From: Mytilus galloprovincialis
Lineage: Eukaryota > Mollusca > Bivalvia > Mytilida > Mytilidae
Length of the DNA: 64,000 nucleotides
Reading direction: 5' to 3'
Assembly: GCF_965363235.1 (NCBI RefSeq)
Contig: NC_134851.1
Coordinates: 37,414,321 to 37,478,320 of the forward strand
Shown here: positions 43,461 to 55,682 of the stretch, in pieces
How the letters are laid out: each line of letters opens with the position of its first letter
Numbering within the stretch: position 1 is the first letter of the stretch
Translations under genes and position numbers: made by a program
The notes under the pieces: model-generated
The model's input: the letters and a program-made list of their open reading frames with translations, nothing else
Told to the model about the DNA's origin: nothing
Database searches by the model: none

Positions 43461-46074
43461 TTTACAGCGATGTGTTGCTTGGATTTGTATAGGAAAGGGT
43501 TTGTAACGGCATTGCCTTTTTTCCCGTACCTTTGTTTAAATGTACCTTTTATATTTGATATTTGAACAATAAAATATTTTGAATTTAACATCTCTTGTCT
43601 CTTTTATGTATACTTTTACATTTACGTTATTTACTTTAATATATAAACAACTGCTATGATAAATAAAGTTATGCAACGTTTCCATTGAAATAAATTGGGT
43701 TCAAACTTTAAAGGCTCATTTCGTTGTGGGAAATACTTTTAAATAAGACAAATTCATAATAAAATAGTAAAGGGTAAAAAAGAAGCCCTTCTATGTAGCT
43801 AACTTAATTTTGACTTATAATACATATACTGCTACTGTAGTACTTATGGATACAAAAATAATTGCAGATAAACACAATCGCAAATTTAACTTGAATGATA
43901 AATATATATTTTCTTTTACTTCATTTTCAATCATAAGTTGTTTTTCTAAACTTTTTTTAAGTAAAGTATATGTGTTTTCTAATGTACAGGAAAATCTTAA
44001 TTGGTTCAAACAATTTGGCATTGCTACTAACTATCATACAATTCTTAGATTATAAGATATTGAAAACGTACTATTTTCTCATATATATATACTAGACTAG
44101 TATACAATTACTAAACAAATATGCAAACATAATATGTTGCAGAATTTGATATTAACATCCTAAAATTCAAAAGGTAGATTCTAAAATACAGAAAACTTAC
44201 TGTTTGATGTATACAAGATAAATCTATTAAATTTCAATATCAACAACTTTTGTTACATTTTATCCTTATAATGATTGTTGATTTGTTATTTAGTCAATTG
44301 ATACTATTAGATAGGATATTAGTTTCCGACGCTACTTCCCTTGAACGGATTTTGTTTTAACCTAAAATCGGACCATCCCGCCATAAAGTTTTTTTTATTG
44401 CGTCACGTGTACGCAAGCCATTCGTCACAAGTCGACAGATTCCGAAGATTGGTACGTACATGTATACGCAGGCATAATAAAAGGATTTCAAGTGGATAAA
44501 ACGTATGATCGATTCTTAGAATTATCTTAAAAAACGGATATGACTATATTTCTAATTATGAGCATCAATGTAATAATTATAAATTAGATTAGAGAAAATA
44601 ATGTTATTAAGGCAATCTTTATAATAAAGGAAATATATTTCCGACGTCTCTTCCTATAAACGGACTTATAATGTATGAATGTGAGAGATCGACCATAATT
44701 AAATGATAAATTGGATTTTAATGAAATCCTGAGTGCGGTTTAAAATCGTTGTGCTTCATATAAAAACTTTGACAAAAATATATTTTTATACCATTTCTAC
44801 GTCCTGAGTTGCAATCTGTGAACAATTGTGAGATCTAAAAATAAGAAGATGTCGTATGATTACGAATGTAGAATCTACACAACAAAAATTCAAATGTAGT
44901 GGATTTAATAAGCAATCATAGGCCTTCGGTCCGTGTAACACTTATCAATTCAAAGTTTTAAAAAGTTTTGAAATTTTGAATTTTTGGAATTTTGATCAAA
45001 GTTTTAAAATATCAAAATTTCAAATTGTGTAAAAGTTTTGAAATTTTGAAATTTTAACCAAATTATTAGAATATTAAAATTCTAAATATCGTTTATAAAT
45101 TTGATAGATTAGGAATTTTATCAAAATTTTAAAATACTAAACCTTACGTGCAATTTTGATTATTTCACTTTTTGAAAGTTTGATTTTTTAAATTTTTGAT
45201 TAAAATATCAAAATAGAAAAGGGGCAAAAAGAGGGGTACCTGTAAAAGCGAAACGAAATAAAATCTGAACGAAACGGAACAAATGAATTGAAAACATATT
45301 GATACTTAAAAGTTAATGTACGAAATAAAACCACAGACAGACAGTTGTAAGCGGTGAAAACTTGGATGATAAAATAAATATTTCTCAAAAGAAGAGAATT
45401 CATTTCAAAACAAGACGTACGGCTCTGATATTGGCCATTTTTCTTGCTGATTTTTCTAGCACCCATATTTTAGGAGAAACAGGAGTAACAGTAAAAACTG
45501 AACAACTCGCAGTAGGTCAAATAGTATGGTTAGGTTGAGCATGTTTATATATTTTCTACTCAACTCTACGCAATAAAAAGGCTCAATACACGGTGTATTA
45601 TCTCTTTTGATTTCAAATTTTTCTGTTTTGCTCTGCGACTTCTTACTTTCTGCAATCATGTTGGCTAAAGAATATATCATTCCATGTACATTATGAACGA
45701 TCATTTTTAACGTTTAAATCTGTTCTTTGTAAGTTGTTGGCCCTAAATATTCAGCTTTGCGCGTTCCCTATGAAGTCGATCCAGAAATGCGCTTCGGCCG
45801 TAATTTTTAACGTTATATTTTCATTTTTTATCGATTGTATGACGATCATAATTATATTGCCTTGCATCAATGATTTTAGGTAATATTTTTTTGGTACGGT
45901 AGGAATACTGAATGCATGGTGTCCCAATTAAGGTTGTCCCAATTAAGGTTGTACTTGTCAACAATGTGGGAGGTTTTTGAAATATATATATATCTTATAG
46001 ACGATGAAATTAGGAGTACTAAGATCAAATATTAGTAGATTGGAGCCAAGATACTGTTACAAGGTATCTACATA

Positions 46075-46175
46075 AACTCATCATACATGGATACCAGGAT
46101 ATAAATTTTGTCGCTTTTTTGCGCCAGACGCGCGTTTCGTCTACAAAAGACTTATCAGTGACGCTCGAATCAAAT
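46075..46175 (+). repeat. Mussel repeat with GCGTTTCGTCTAC...CAGTGACGCT
   Basis: AGACGCGCGTTTCGTCTAC is followed by GACTTATCAGTGACGCTCG, the fullest of several copies in the window (also 33310, 51938). Confidence 0.7.
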
Positions 46176-48229
46176 TAAATGAAAAAGGCAAATAAAGTCA
46201 AATAAAAATAAAAAGGCCAAATAAAGTAAACGTTTATATTCAACTTATAGGTCTGCTTTTGTAAAAATTGAAACCATTCATATCATATATAAACGCATAT
46301 CATAAACATTATTTTCAGCATTCATATTTATGTAATAGTTGCCGCTGTACTACATTAAGCGCCCATCTATCCATTTGTAGGTGTCGGCATTTTGAAAATT
46401 GAAAATTCTTTTCAAAAGTTTATTTCAGCGATCAATGGTAATCTTTTGGGGAATCCAATATATAGATAGTCACTTTTTTTTACTTTGATACTTCCACGAG
46501 GGAATTCGATAATGGGACATTAAAATATTCTGATCCCCAATTTGATGAAAAAATAATATTCTGTGCAAGCAGAGGACATTTTGAAAAAAAAATTGTTAGC
46601 GCTTCGACAAAACAACCACACCCCACTTTTAATGTTACATTATATGGTTGCTACATACAACGTTTGGACTGGTTATCATATACGTAGCTCCATCATGGGT
46701 CCTAAATCAACCACTGTTTTTAAATAATACATAAAAGGAAAGGGATTTTTTTGTATTAAGGGGTATTATTGTTCCGTATAGGCATTTTTTTATTTTAGAA
46801 TTTTTAAGCTATCGTACGACAATCGATTTTGAGCAAACTAAAAGAACACAGGTACATCCAGTCAGAATGGGGCGTGTAAAGAGAAGCCACACTGTAAGCT
46901 GCATGGTGGATTTTTCCATTTTTGGCCATACACCAATGTTGCTCTCGAAAAACCAGTGCAATGTAAAACGCAGAATTTTAAGTAAAGAATTCACCTACGG
47001 AACGCTGATAACTGAAATTTGAAAGTCAAGAAAAATAAGAACCGAAACAATTGAAGAGGTGTTTGGCCAAAGTGCAGTTAAAACATATCAAAATCCATCT
47101 ATAAGGTCCACTTTGTAAGAGGGAGTTGAATCCTAAGTTTCTTTCGTAATTTGTACGCAATTTTTATTATCGATATTTTTGTTGCCAGTGACAAATATTT
47201 CATGAATGTTCCGGAACAAATTAGCAATAAATACAACAGGGAGAGAGTGTGCATAATGAAGACATAACCTTTTAATTAGTTTGATTGAGGTCTGGAGCTG
47301 GCGTATGACAGTAACTGCTAGCTTTATATATAGTAGTGCTTTGTTAATTCATTATCATTGTCAATTTGATTAGTTTCTTTTGTTTCCTATTCTGACATAT
47401 GACTTGTATTTCCTTTTCAAGTGCGTTTTACTGTTCGTTTTACTGTGTGTTTTTCATTCTTTATTGCCTAGAGGTATAGGGGAGGGTTGTGATCTCACGA
47501 AACATGTTGATTCCCGCTGTATTTGTGCACCAGTACCAATTCAGGAGCCTCTGACTGTCCTTTTAAGTCTTGTATGATTTTAATTTTAGTTCATTGTTAT
47601 ATTTCGGAGTTTAGTATGACGTCTATAATCACTGAACCAGTACACTTTTTTTCTAGGGGCCAGCTGAAGCATGCCTAGCAGAACGTTCATTGCGACGCTA
47701 TACATTAAGTATTCCTTCCGTATCATTTCTTGGAACTGAAATAGTACTATTTAGTTTACTGCGAGTTGGTCAGTTTTCACTGTTACTTCTAAATATTGGG
47801 CAATGGGAACACCAAATAGCTTTGAATTATTTATCTCAAACGCTAACCTTATATAAGAGATTTGAATCAACTTATTTGATTTCGGTTTCAATAGGTTTAA
47901 CTATTTTTTTTTTTGATAGATGCACAACCTTAAAATTTCAGGATACTGTTATCTCATGTGTTGTCTAATATATTTTAAGAAAAAAAAAACGACTTCTTCT
48001 TTTCATTATTTATTTTGTAATTAAAAATGAGCTGATGTATTTCATGCTATTTATTTATAACTAAGAATGATTTTTTTTTCTGGACAAATTTTTTTTTTCG
48101 TGACAAGTCGAAATAACAAATTTTTTCTTTCAATGTTAGCATTACATATAGTGGCAGCTAAGGGTGAAACAAACAATTTTTGTTTTTCTCAGAATCAAAA
48201 ACAAATTATTTTTTTCTCCAAACACTGGA

Positions 48230-48257
48230 ACCCCCCCCCCCCCCCAAAAAAAAAAAT
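48230..48257 (+). repeat. Homopolymer junction poly-C/poly-A
   Basis: A run of about 15 C bases is followed directly by a run of about 10 A bases. Confidence 0.9.
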
Positions 48258-48299
48258 CAAATGGTTGCTGCCTAAAGATATGAATTCAACTTAAATACA

Positions 48300-48520
48300 A
48301 ACTCCTGACTTAGGAAAAAGACCAACAGAATGTGGCGGGTTAAGCATATTTGAAGGCGCCAGCTCTCAACCTTATTTCAGAAGGTGTTGTAACAGTACAA
48401 CAAGTTAAGAAGAAAATATAAAACAAATCATTTGAAAAGGGCTTTTCTCATGTGATCGATGCAAAGAAGGAAAATAACCAATAAAAAGTCCAGATCGGAC
48501 GTGGTATTCTATTTATACAT
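48300..48520 (+). repeat. Repeat A, 3' part
   Basis: ACTCCTGACTTAGGAAAAAG, AGAATGTGGCGGGTTAAGC and GTGTTGTAACAGTACAAC are the later modules of repeat A without its start. Confidence 0.65.
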
Positions 48521-48754
48521 CTATAAATTACAAAAGAGTCTAAGACATAAAATACAGATCTGAAAGTACGCAGTTAGTTCAAAGTCAATAACAAGCAATA
48601 CAAAACCCATCATATATCTAAGACTAAAATATCAATCAGTACATACACAGCAACAAATAGATTTAGTGTAAATAAACACTCAGAGAAAAACATGGCATTG
48701 TGCGATGCCTAGATTAAGGTATCGGCAGCTTGTAGGGTAATGAATCAATCTACT

Positions 48755-49138
48755 AGTAATTAGCAACCGATCTCTCATCGCTCCCGCTTTCTGATATGTC
48801 GCGTGGGAGATCTAACGAAACTCGCTTTGAGGTCACATGTGAGTGAACTAGAAGTTACGAATTTTTAATGATATGCAAATGAGTTGACGACCTAATAAGC
48901 CAATCAAAAAAGTTTATGAATTATTTTGACTGACGATTTCGTCGTATATAAAATGAGTTACTGTACCATCCCTTTACCTTACGATAAACTTTCAAGACCG
49001 TGGAAGACTCAATGTCATTGGTCGAAAAAGAAACACCTACGAGGTCACTCACATGTGACCTCAAAGCGGGTTTCGTTAGATCTCCCACGCGACATATCAG
49101 AAAACGGGAGCGATAAACGATCGGTTTTTAATTAGATT
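48755..49138. mobile_element. Foldback MITE with arms of about 90-105 bp
   Basis: The left arm (48755-48860) and right arm (49030-49138) are reverse complements with a few mismatches and share GATATGTCGCGTGGGAGATC and GAGGTCACATGTGAGTGA. The loop of about 170 bp is not coding. It is followed directly by a repeat A copy. Confidence 0.85.
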
Positions 49139-49175
49139 GGGTAATGAATGTGCATACTACATGTATATTGATATA

Positions 49176-49440
49176 GAAAGATGTGGTATGAGTGCCAATG
49201 AGACATCCAAGTCACAATTTATAAAAGTAAACCATTGTATTAGGTTAATGTACGGTCTTCAACACGGAACAGCAAGCTATAAAGGGCCCCAAAATACTAA
49301 TGTAAAACCATTCAAACGGGAAAACAAACGGTCTAACCTATATGTAAAAAAAAAAAACGAGAAACAAGAAATACTGACGAACCACATCACCAAACGACAA
49401 CTACTGAACATCAGATTCCTGACTTGGGACCTTGGACCTA
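49176..49440 (+). repeat. Mussel dispersed repeat A copy
   Basis: It begins AAAGATGTGGTATGAGTGCC and includes AAAGGGCCCCAAAATACTA and CAAACGACAACTACTGAAC. A second, shorter copy lies at 49585-49680. Confidence 0.8.
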
Positions 49441-50850
49441 GTATGTTACTAAATAAAAGTAATTTTAAGTTTTGTTTTATTTTACTGATGAACAAAAAAT
49501 CGATTATAATACCAATAAAAACAATATAAAAAGATGTAAATAATGACAGTGTTGAATTGGCAACCTTTTATATAACTTATTTAAAGGATGCTGTATGGTT
49601 GCCAATGAGACAACACCTAACACTTGCAAGTGATCAAAATGACACAGAAATTAACAACTAAAGGCTCTGTACGGAATTACAATAAAGAACGAACTATATT
49701 TTAACTTCGTACTTTATTTGGCCTTTTTCACTTTTTTGAATTTCAGCGTCACCGATGAGTCTTTTTTAAACGTCTTGTGTAAATACAGAATTTAAATCTG
49801 ATATCTATGATGAGTTTATTATAATATGTAAAAGTCAGTTGGAAAAGACTTTACTCATCAGATGAATACAAATAATACATCTAACAAAAAAGAGTTAAAT
49901 ACAATGACCCTGTGCAATTGGTAAACCCTTGAATCGTCAGTGTAGTACAGTACATGTGCTTATATTTAGTCAAGTTTTAATTTACTGTCTGATAATACAA
50001 TCAGTATATATACCAATAAAACAATATTCAATGATCTAATTACAATGTTGTACCGGTCATCTTTAAAAACGAGTTTACCCGCATTGTAGACTAATTTACG
50101 CCTTTTCAACATCCTCACCGCAAACATAAGGATGTGCTATTCTGTTTAAAATATTTTTTTCTGCAAATATAAATAAACTTTCATTTCAAATTTTAAATTT
50201 TTTTATTCAATTCAATTCAAAGTTTTATTCAATTCACTTCAATTCAATTCAATTAAAGTTTAATTGAATTGAATTTTAATTCAATTCAATTCCTAAGACA
50301 AGCTCTACTGAACTTTCAAATCGACTGAATAACAAAATGCATACAGTCACATATTTTAAAATATACTGCACTCGTTCTATTTGAGCAGTCAAAATGCGTT
50401 GACCGTATATTTTTATGTCATATACAGTCAATAACATGATATCACTTTTCCTTATGAATATTTAAATAGAAATTGCCGAAATCATAATTAATTACAATAC
50501 GACCTATTCAACCTGTTCTTGTTTTCAATGTAAACAACGATGCGTTTAACGATTCAAACTTATTTCTTTTGCAAATGCTATAAAAAAAAAGATGTTTCAC
50601 TTGTTGATATGTTTGGTCTGCAAACTATAAATCATTATGTTTTATGCTTATTGTTGATATTTTGGCTTATTCTGCAACAAATTCGTTCACCATCGATGTA
50701 CATTTCATCGTGTTGTATATTTCTCCGCCTGCATGATATGAGGCCTTTTTATAAAAGAGGGAACTTTCCCAATATTTAAATCAAATGATAGCATTAACAC
50801 ATTAAACAACAATTAAAAATGTTTTTATTAGATTTCAGTATAATACAAAA
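49441..50850. other. Non-coding, with TTCAA tandem hairpin
   Basis: No gene is seen. Bases 50205-50295 are built of TTCAATTCAA units that switch to the complement (TTGAATTGAA), giving a perfect hairpin around TTAAAGTTTAA. Confidence 0.6.
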
Positions 50851-50997
50851 GACAATAATAGTGCATTGACTTGACACATCAATGATATAAGGATTCGGCA
50901 CGAAACGGGGAAAAAGCTAGGCAGATCCTCGGATTTCCCCGTTTCTAAGCCTCATCCTTATATCGTTGATATGTCAAGTCAATGCACTATTACTGTC
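50851..50997. mobile_element. Hairpin MITE, arms about 63 bp
   Basis: GACAATAATAGTGCATTGAC on the left pairs with GTCAATGCACTATTACTGTC on the right, continuing to CGGGGAAA/TTTCCCCG at the tip, with a loop of about 20 bases. Confidence 0.85.
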
Positions 50998-51593
50998 TAT
51001 TTAAGGAATATATCTCCTTCATGCAAAGCACTGATTCATTTACTGACTTTGTCTCACCTTTTGTTCTTTTTGATTTATAAACTGTTCGTGTACACAATCA
51101 ATTGTTGAATTTGAAATACTTTAGCTTCGAGCATCACCAAGAACACATATATTGTTGACATGCGCATCTGGTACTGTACGTGTTGATGTAATTAGAAGTG
51201 ATAATAGTTTAACTGAAGATATGTGCATATGCCTGTTCAAAGATATGTTTATCTTCAATGGTTGTTTCTTCATAAGGGGTTTTCCCTATAAAGAATGGAT
51301 CACGTCATCTAATTTGTAGCAAGCTTCATTATTACTTGTCCAGACTTCAGTCATTTTCATAAACATAGTCATTTTATATAAACATTTGTTCGTTGTAGAA
51401 CACTGTTAACATTCGTCACATCTCGGCCGATTCTGTACCTTCGCGGATTCACCGAGGATTGTCGATTCACAATGTATACTAAAATATTTTTGTTTATTTT
51501 TTCTGTTAGCTGTTCTGTCTCAAAATAACACGTTTTTTTTAATATCAATTACAAGTTATTGTATACGAATAACTGATATAAACAAAAAATTAT

Positions 51594-51688
51594 AATTTAT
51601 TTCCCACAAATTTAAATGGGTAATTTTCTAAAAAACATGCCCATGTTTTTTTTAGAAATTTACCCATTCAAATTTGTGGGAAATAATT
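51594..51688. mobile_element. Hairpin element, arms about 43 bp
   Basis: TTTCCCACAAATTTAAATGG on the left pairs with CCATTCAAATTTGTGGGAAA on the right, through TTCTAAAAAACATG at the tip. The right flank (GGGAAATAATTTTCTCTAGA) recurs diverged near 52490. Confidence 0.8.
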
Positions 51689-52054
51689 TTCTCTAGATTG
51701 TTTATACTTCAAACATTGACATCGTTTTTCTTTCAAACAATTTCCAATGTTGTTTCTCAATGTGCACTACTATTTGTCTGTTTGTCTTTTTCATTTTTAG
51801 CCATGGCGTTGTCAGTTTATTTTCGATTTATGAGTTTGACTGTTTTGGTATCTTTCGTCAATTCTTTGAGAAAATAACAAAGATTTTGTTAAATTTTCAA
51901 AAGTTGCTTTTTCAATTATATATAACACTTACTATATGCCAGACGCACGTTTCGTCTTCGTGAGACTCACCAGTGACGCTCAGATCAAAATAGTTAAAAA
52001 GCCAAACATGTACATATTCCTTGTTTAGTACGAAACAGACACGCCCAGTTAGCT

Positions 52055-52334
52055 TTAAGGTGGTACCCAACACTTATCTAAAATTAATTTGGCTCGTTTA
52101 ATTTTATTAAAATTTTGACAAAGTATTTAATTTGACCCTTTTACCAAAATATAAAAATTTTAAAAAATTTTAACCTACCGTTTTATCAGAAAAATTACAC
52201 TGGTTATATAGCAGTTTGACAAACACTTATTTTGATCAATAAAAAGCTTAATTTTCCCTTAACAACACAACGTAATTAAAACGTTTAGATGATTTTACAG
52301 AGTTATCTCCCTGTAGTGTTAGGTACCACCTTAA
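52055..52334 (+). mobile_element. MITE with AAGGTGGTACC inverted ends and TTAA flanks
   Basis: TTAAGGTGGTACCCAACACT at the start and AGTGTTAGGTACCACCTTAA at the end are terminal inverted repeats, each including TTAA. Copies lie reversed at 32455-32735 and, eroded, at 33535-33800. No coding capacity; the target suggests piggyBac-type mobilisation. Confidence 0.85.
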
Positions 52335-52872
52335 AGGATGTTCGCTTCTCTGTTAAAACTTTAACAAGCTTTTTAAAAGACTATTATGAATAATTTTATT
52401 GATAGTATATAAATAAAGAAACCAAAAAAGTAAAAACAAATGGAGGATCCGTGTGCTTGTTTTCGCGATATAAGCCATTGAAAATTTGGCGGGAAATAAT
52501 TCTCTCTAGATTTTTCTTATATTTAACAATGGCACCTTACTTGTTTCAAAAACTATGAAAAAATAACAAGAATTTAATATCAGCTGAAGATGTAGTTGGA
52601 TAACAATATCATTTTTATATTTCGAAATATTAAATTTGCAATAAAAATTGATGCTTGAAGTTGTCTTATATTATGTTTACAACCAGCATGCAATTCACAG
52701 GAAGAAGCTATGTAAAATTTTCTAATCATTGATAATTATATTCGTGCATTTATTATAACTCATTATCTCTTGAAAATTATATCTTTGTCTAATATCATTA
52801 TTGAAAGTGAAAAAAAAACCATCAAAAGACTTAAAAAAAAAAGAAAACATAATTAGAGTGGTTTATGGACTC
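52335..52872. other. 3' flank of the TRIM gene
   Basis: It should contain the TRIM 3' UTR. A possible poly(A) signal, TTTATT on the plus strand, lies at 52749-52754. No other feature is seen. Confidence 0.5.
52749..52754 (-). terminator. Possible poly(A) signal of the TRIM gene
   Basis: AATAAA on the minus strand about 120 bases after the stop codon, the first canonical hexamer seen downstream. Confidence 0.4.
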
Positions 52873-54966
52873 TTATTTTGGTGACTCGTTTTCTGCTACT
52901 GCACACTTTGTTAGACGGAATACCAATATGTTCTTTTTGTCCTTGACCACCATCTTGTGATGGCTTTGGGTAAGCAACATTTTATCTCCTTTCGGACTTA
53001 GACACAGTTTACATGGCCATTGGAGGCAACTATCTTGTACTACGACTCCATCATACCTCCCATCTTTACCGTTTAGTTGGATGATGGTTTTATGATCAAA
53101 GACAGCGACAAGAATTTTATTTCCACAGAAAGCAATACCACGTGGTAATCTTATTTCCTCGTGCGTAAATGTCCATAGCTTTAGGCCAGTAATGTTCATG
53201 CAAATAATAGAACGATTTGGATACCCATCACGTGATACTACGATGCGTTCTGCGGTGCTATCTAAAGCAACAAATTTCAAATTGGTGACGTTAACATTTA
53301 TCGATGCATCACGAACCCATGAACTACCCTGTCGCTGAAAAATGTAAACATTGGAGGTAGAACAAACGGCCATTTTTCTGTTGCTGAACGAAATTGAATG
53401 ACATCTTTCATTAACAGTTAAAACCTCGCCGGCTGTGATCTTTTTATTTTTCATATCGATTCGCTCGTGTTTTACACGTGACATTTCGGGAAGACAAACG
53501 AGAACTTCTTTTTCCGATAAAACAGTTAAATCGCCTGGGGCAACCGAAAATCTTGTAAAAGCTAGGAAGTTATACTTTTCATCAAATAGTTTCAAACATT
53601 TATTTGATGAATCTGTTAAGACGATATGACCTGAAGCAAGCATAGCTGCGCCCTCTATCGAACATTCGTATTCTTTATCAACTGCAACGTTAAAATCCCG
53701 AAGGAAACGAGCTGTTACCATAGTGTCTCGCTCCCGAGTGGTGATAGTCCCTTGTTCTTTAACTTTTGGCTCTTCTAAACGTAATGTTAGAACTGGTTCC
53801 TCTTCATCAGAATCCGCTTTTGCGTGTGTCCCGACGGAAGCAACGGAAACAGATTTCATCGGAGAAACACGAGCGACTTCAATTCCTGGTTGAATAGATT
53901 GAGATCGTGCAGTTGATGCTGCACTGGTTTCTGACAGCTCATGGCTTTCCTTGATGGCATCCAGCTTTAATGAGAGTTTATCATCACGTGGTGTTCCCTT
54001 TGTCAAAGGCTTAGCTAATTTACCTCTTACCCTCTCAACAGACAGTGATCCAATACTTTCAGCTTCGTGAAATGCTTTCTCGATTTCTCTGTTTGCCAAA
54101 TATTTTATTTTTAAATCGGTCAAGTTTTGCGAAACATGTTCGAATTTCTCTTGCCTTTCCTCATACGACTTGATCTGATCGTTGTATTTCTCTACAAATT
54201 TGATTGGATTTTTTTCATCTGTCTTACTCATGTCTGTAATGGCGTCCCTCGCTTTCTGTATGATCTGATGGCAAATATTAATTTCAAGTTGTACACTTCC
54301 TAATTCTTTATTCTTAACCTCTGCAATAGCATCTAAAACTTTTGTTTCCATTTGAGAAAAGAAATCGTTTACCTGTTTCTTCATTTCGGTAATTTCTTGT
54401 TTGATTTCGTCTTCTTTACTTTCGATCAATTCAACTTGATCTTGACGGTTGTTTAAAATTTTCTCAGTTTCAGATATCTGAATTGATAGGTCATTCGTCA
54501 AAACGGATACATTTTCCCGCCTTTTTCTTACAGCATCAGCAATCGGATGGATCTTTCTGCACGAATTATGCGACTGGTTAGAGCAAAGTGAACAAGCAAA
54601 TACTTCGTGATCCTCACAAAAGAATTCTACTTCATGATCCAAATGCCTTGGACATTGCAATGGTGACCTATTCTCTACTTCATTCAAAGCGGTCAGAATG
54701 TTTGACAATGCCTCGTTCGTTGGAAGCATAGAAGACCAGTCTTCTGGTTTTTGTCCAGCGAATTCCGACAGACTTGTCTGTTTCTGACATGTTGGACATT
54801 CGAATCCCTTTGCTTTGATCTCAGTTTTGTTCTTTTCGACAATATGGTCACTGATACACTGCTTACAAAAAGAATGCAAGCAAACTAACGTCTTAGGATC
54901 GTCAAAATTGTTTTTACATAATGGACATATCAAGTATTCCTTTGCAGCTTTTAAAGCAGTAGCCAT
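52873..54966 (-). CDS. TRIM-type RING/B-box E3 ubiquitin ligase, single coding exon (697 aa)
   Basis: The protein starts with a C3HC4 RING finger (Cys14, 17, 29, His31, Cys34, 37, 57, 60), which recruits the E2 enzyme. A B-box follows at about 105-140 (CPRH, C117, CSLC, HNSC, H140), then a long Glu/Lys-rich coiled coil at about 145-310 that would dimerise the protein. A Ser-rich linker runs from about 315 to 410. The last 280 residues show repeated strand-like blocks (GHIVLTDSSNKCLKLFDEK, IAFCGNKILVAVFD), consistent with the beta-propeller of TRIM2/3/56-like proteins; that part is inferred. The coding region has no intron; a likely acceptor (TATTTATAG) lies 11 bases before ATG, so a 5' UTR intron is probable. 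Bivalves have large TRIM families, often tied to stress or antiviral responses. The exact orthologue is unknown. Confidence 0.92.
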   Translation of the reverse strand: MATALKAAKEYLICPLCKNNFDDPKTLVCLHSFCKQCISDHIVEKNKTEIKAKGFECPTCQKQTSLSEFAGQKPEDWSSMLPTNEALSNILTALNEVENRSPLQCPRHLDHEVEFFCEDHEVFACSLCSNQSHNSCRKIHPIADAVRKRRENVSVLTNDLSIQISETEKILNNRQDQVELIESKEDEIKQEITEMKKQVNDFFSQMETKVLDAIAEVKNKELGSVQLEINICHQIIQKARDAITDMSKTDEKNPIKFVEKYNDQIKSYEERQEKFEHVSQNLTDLKIKYLANREIEKAFHEAESIGSLSVERVRGKLAKPLTKGTPRDDKLSLKLDAIKESHELSETSAASTARSQSIQPGIEVARVSPMKSVSVASVGTHAKADSDEEEPVLTLRLEEPKVKEQGTITTRERDTMVTARFLRDFNVAVDKEYECSIEGAAMLASGHIVLTDSSNKCLKLFDEKYNFLAFTRFSVAPGDLTVLSEKEVLVCLPEMSRVKHERIDMKNKKITAGEVLTVNERCHSISFSNRKMAVCSTSNVYIFQRQGSSWVRDASINVNVTNLKFVALDSTAERIVVSRDGYPNRSIICMNITGLKLWTFTHEEIRLPRGIAFCGNKILVAVFDHKTIIQLNGKDGRYDGVVVQDSCLQWPCKLCLSPKGDKMLLTQSHHKMVVKDKKNILVFRLTKCAVAENESPK

Positions 54967-54976
54967 TACAAAATAT

Positions 54977-54985
54977 CCTATAAAT
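54977..54985 (-). promoter_or_regulatory. Likely splice acceptor before the TRIM start codon
   Basis: On the minus strand ACTTTATTTATAG is followed by GATATTTTGTA and the ATG. The pyrimidine-rich tract and AG suit a 3' splice site of a 5' UTR intron; the upstream exon was not found. Confidence 0.45.
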
Positions 54986-55682
54986 AAAGTAATACAAAAT
55001 TAGTATATAGACAAAGTAAAATAAGAAAATTCGATTGGTATGAAATGCCTCATCATGACAAATATACAACAATTTAACTGAGAAAACATGGCAATGTTTA
55101 TAATACAAAATATACAAAAAATTAATATACCAGGCATGAACCAACAACAACCGCTAATCTTTAGGTTCTTGACCGGCACGATAAGAATGTGGCGGGATTA
55201 AACATATGTGTGAGCGCTCAATCCTGCCCTAACAAGGGACAGTGATGTAACTCAACAATATAAGAAAACAATCTATAAAATCGGGTGAAAAAGGCTCTAT
55301 TACTGATCAGACCGATACAACACAGAAAAAAACCAACACAATTCACAGACGGGACGTGGCAGGGTATCCCTAAGATTAAGACAGATACTAGGCAAAAAAG
55401 AAACGTAACATTGGTTTTTAATTTGAAAATATCACATATTAATTTCAAATATTTTCATGATTAAAACAAGTATCCTGAATGATTTATCTATCAAATTTAC
55501 TCATTTATGAAAATATTGGAAATGACATGACGTCATTTTCTGATGTCAACCAAATAACCCTTTTTTCAAAAATTTACCTGTATAGAGTTGGAATCGAGTT
55601 GTCTTTTTTGTCATTAATTATGTCGAACACGATTGTTAACAAAAGGTAGCATTAAAAAATTGAAAAATTTACACGTAAAACA
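54986..55682. other. Upstream of TRIM, with repeat A 3' part
   Basis: Bases 55150-55380 carry late modules of repeat A (GAATGTGGCGGGATTAAAC, GGACAGTGATGTAACTC, GGGACGTGGCAGGGTATCC). The rest shows nothing I can name; TRIM 5' UTR exons may lie here or beyond. Confidence 0.55.

Larger units (their letters stand above)
43461..48299. other. Long non-coding region with scattered repeats
   Basis: No gene is supported. Noted: two similar short blocks with TTTCCGACG and CTTCC (44323 and 44637), an A/T-only stretch rich in AAATTTTGAAATTTTG at 44950-45210, the GTTTCGTC/CAGTGACGCT module at 46110-46170, and a truncated repeat D at 47535-47680. Open frames here are short and unlike any family I know. 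Confidence 0.5.

Noticed and set aside
45200..45704. Two adjacent minus-strand open frames as a split gene
   Set aside because: Neither has a domain, and no splice pair joins them sensibly.
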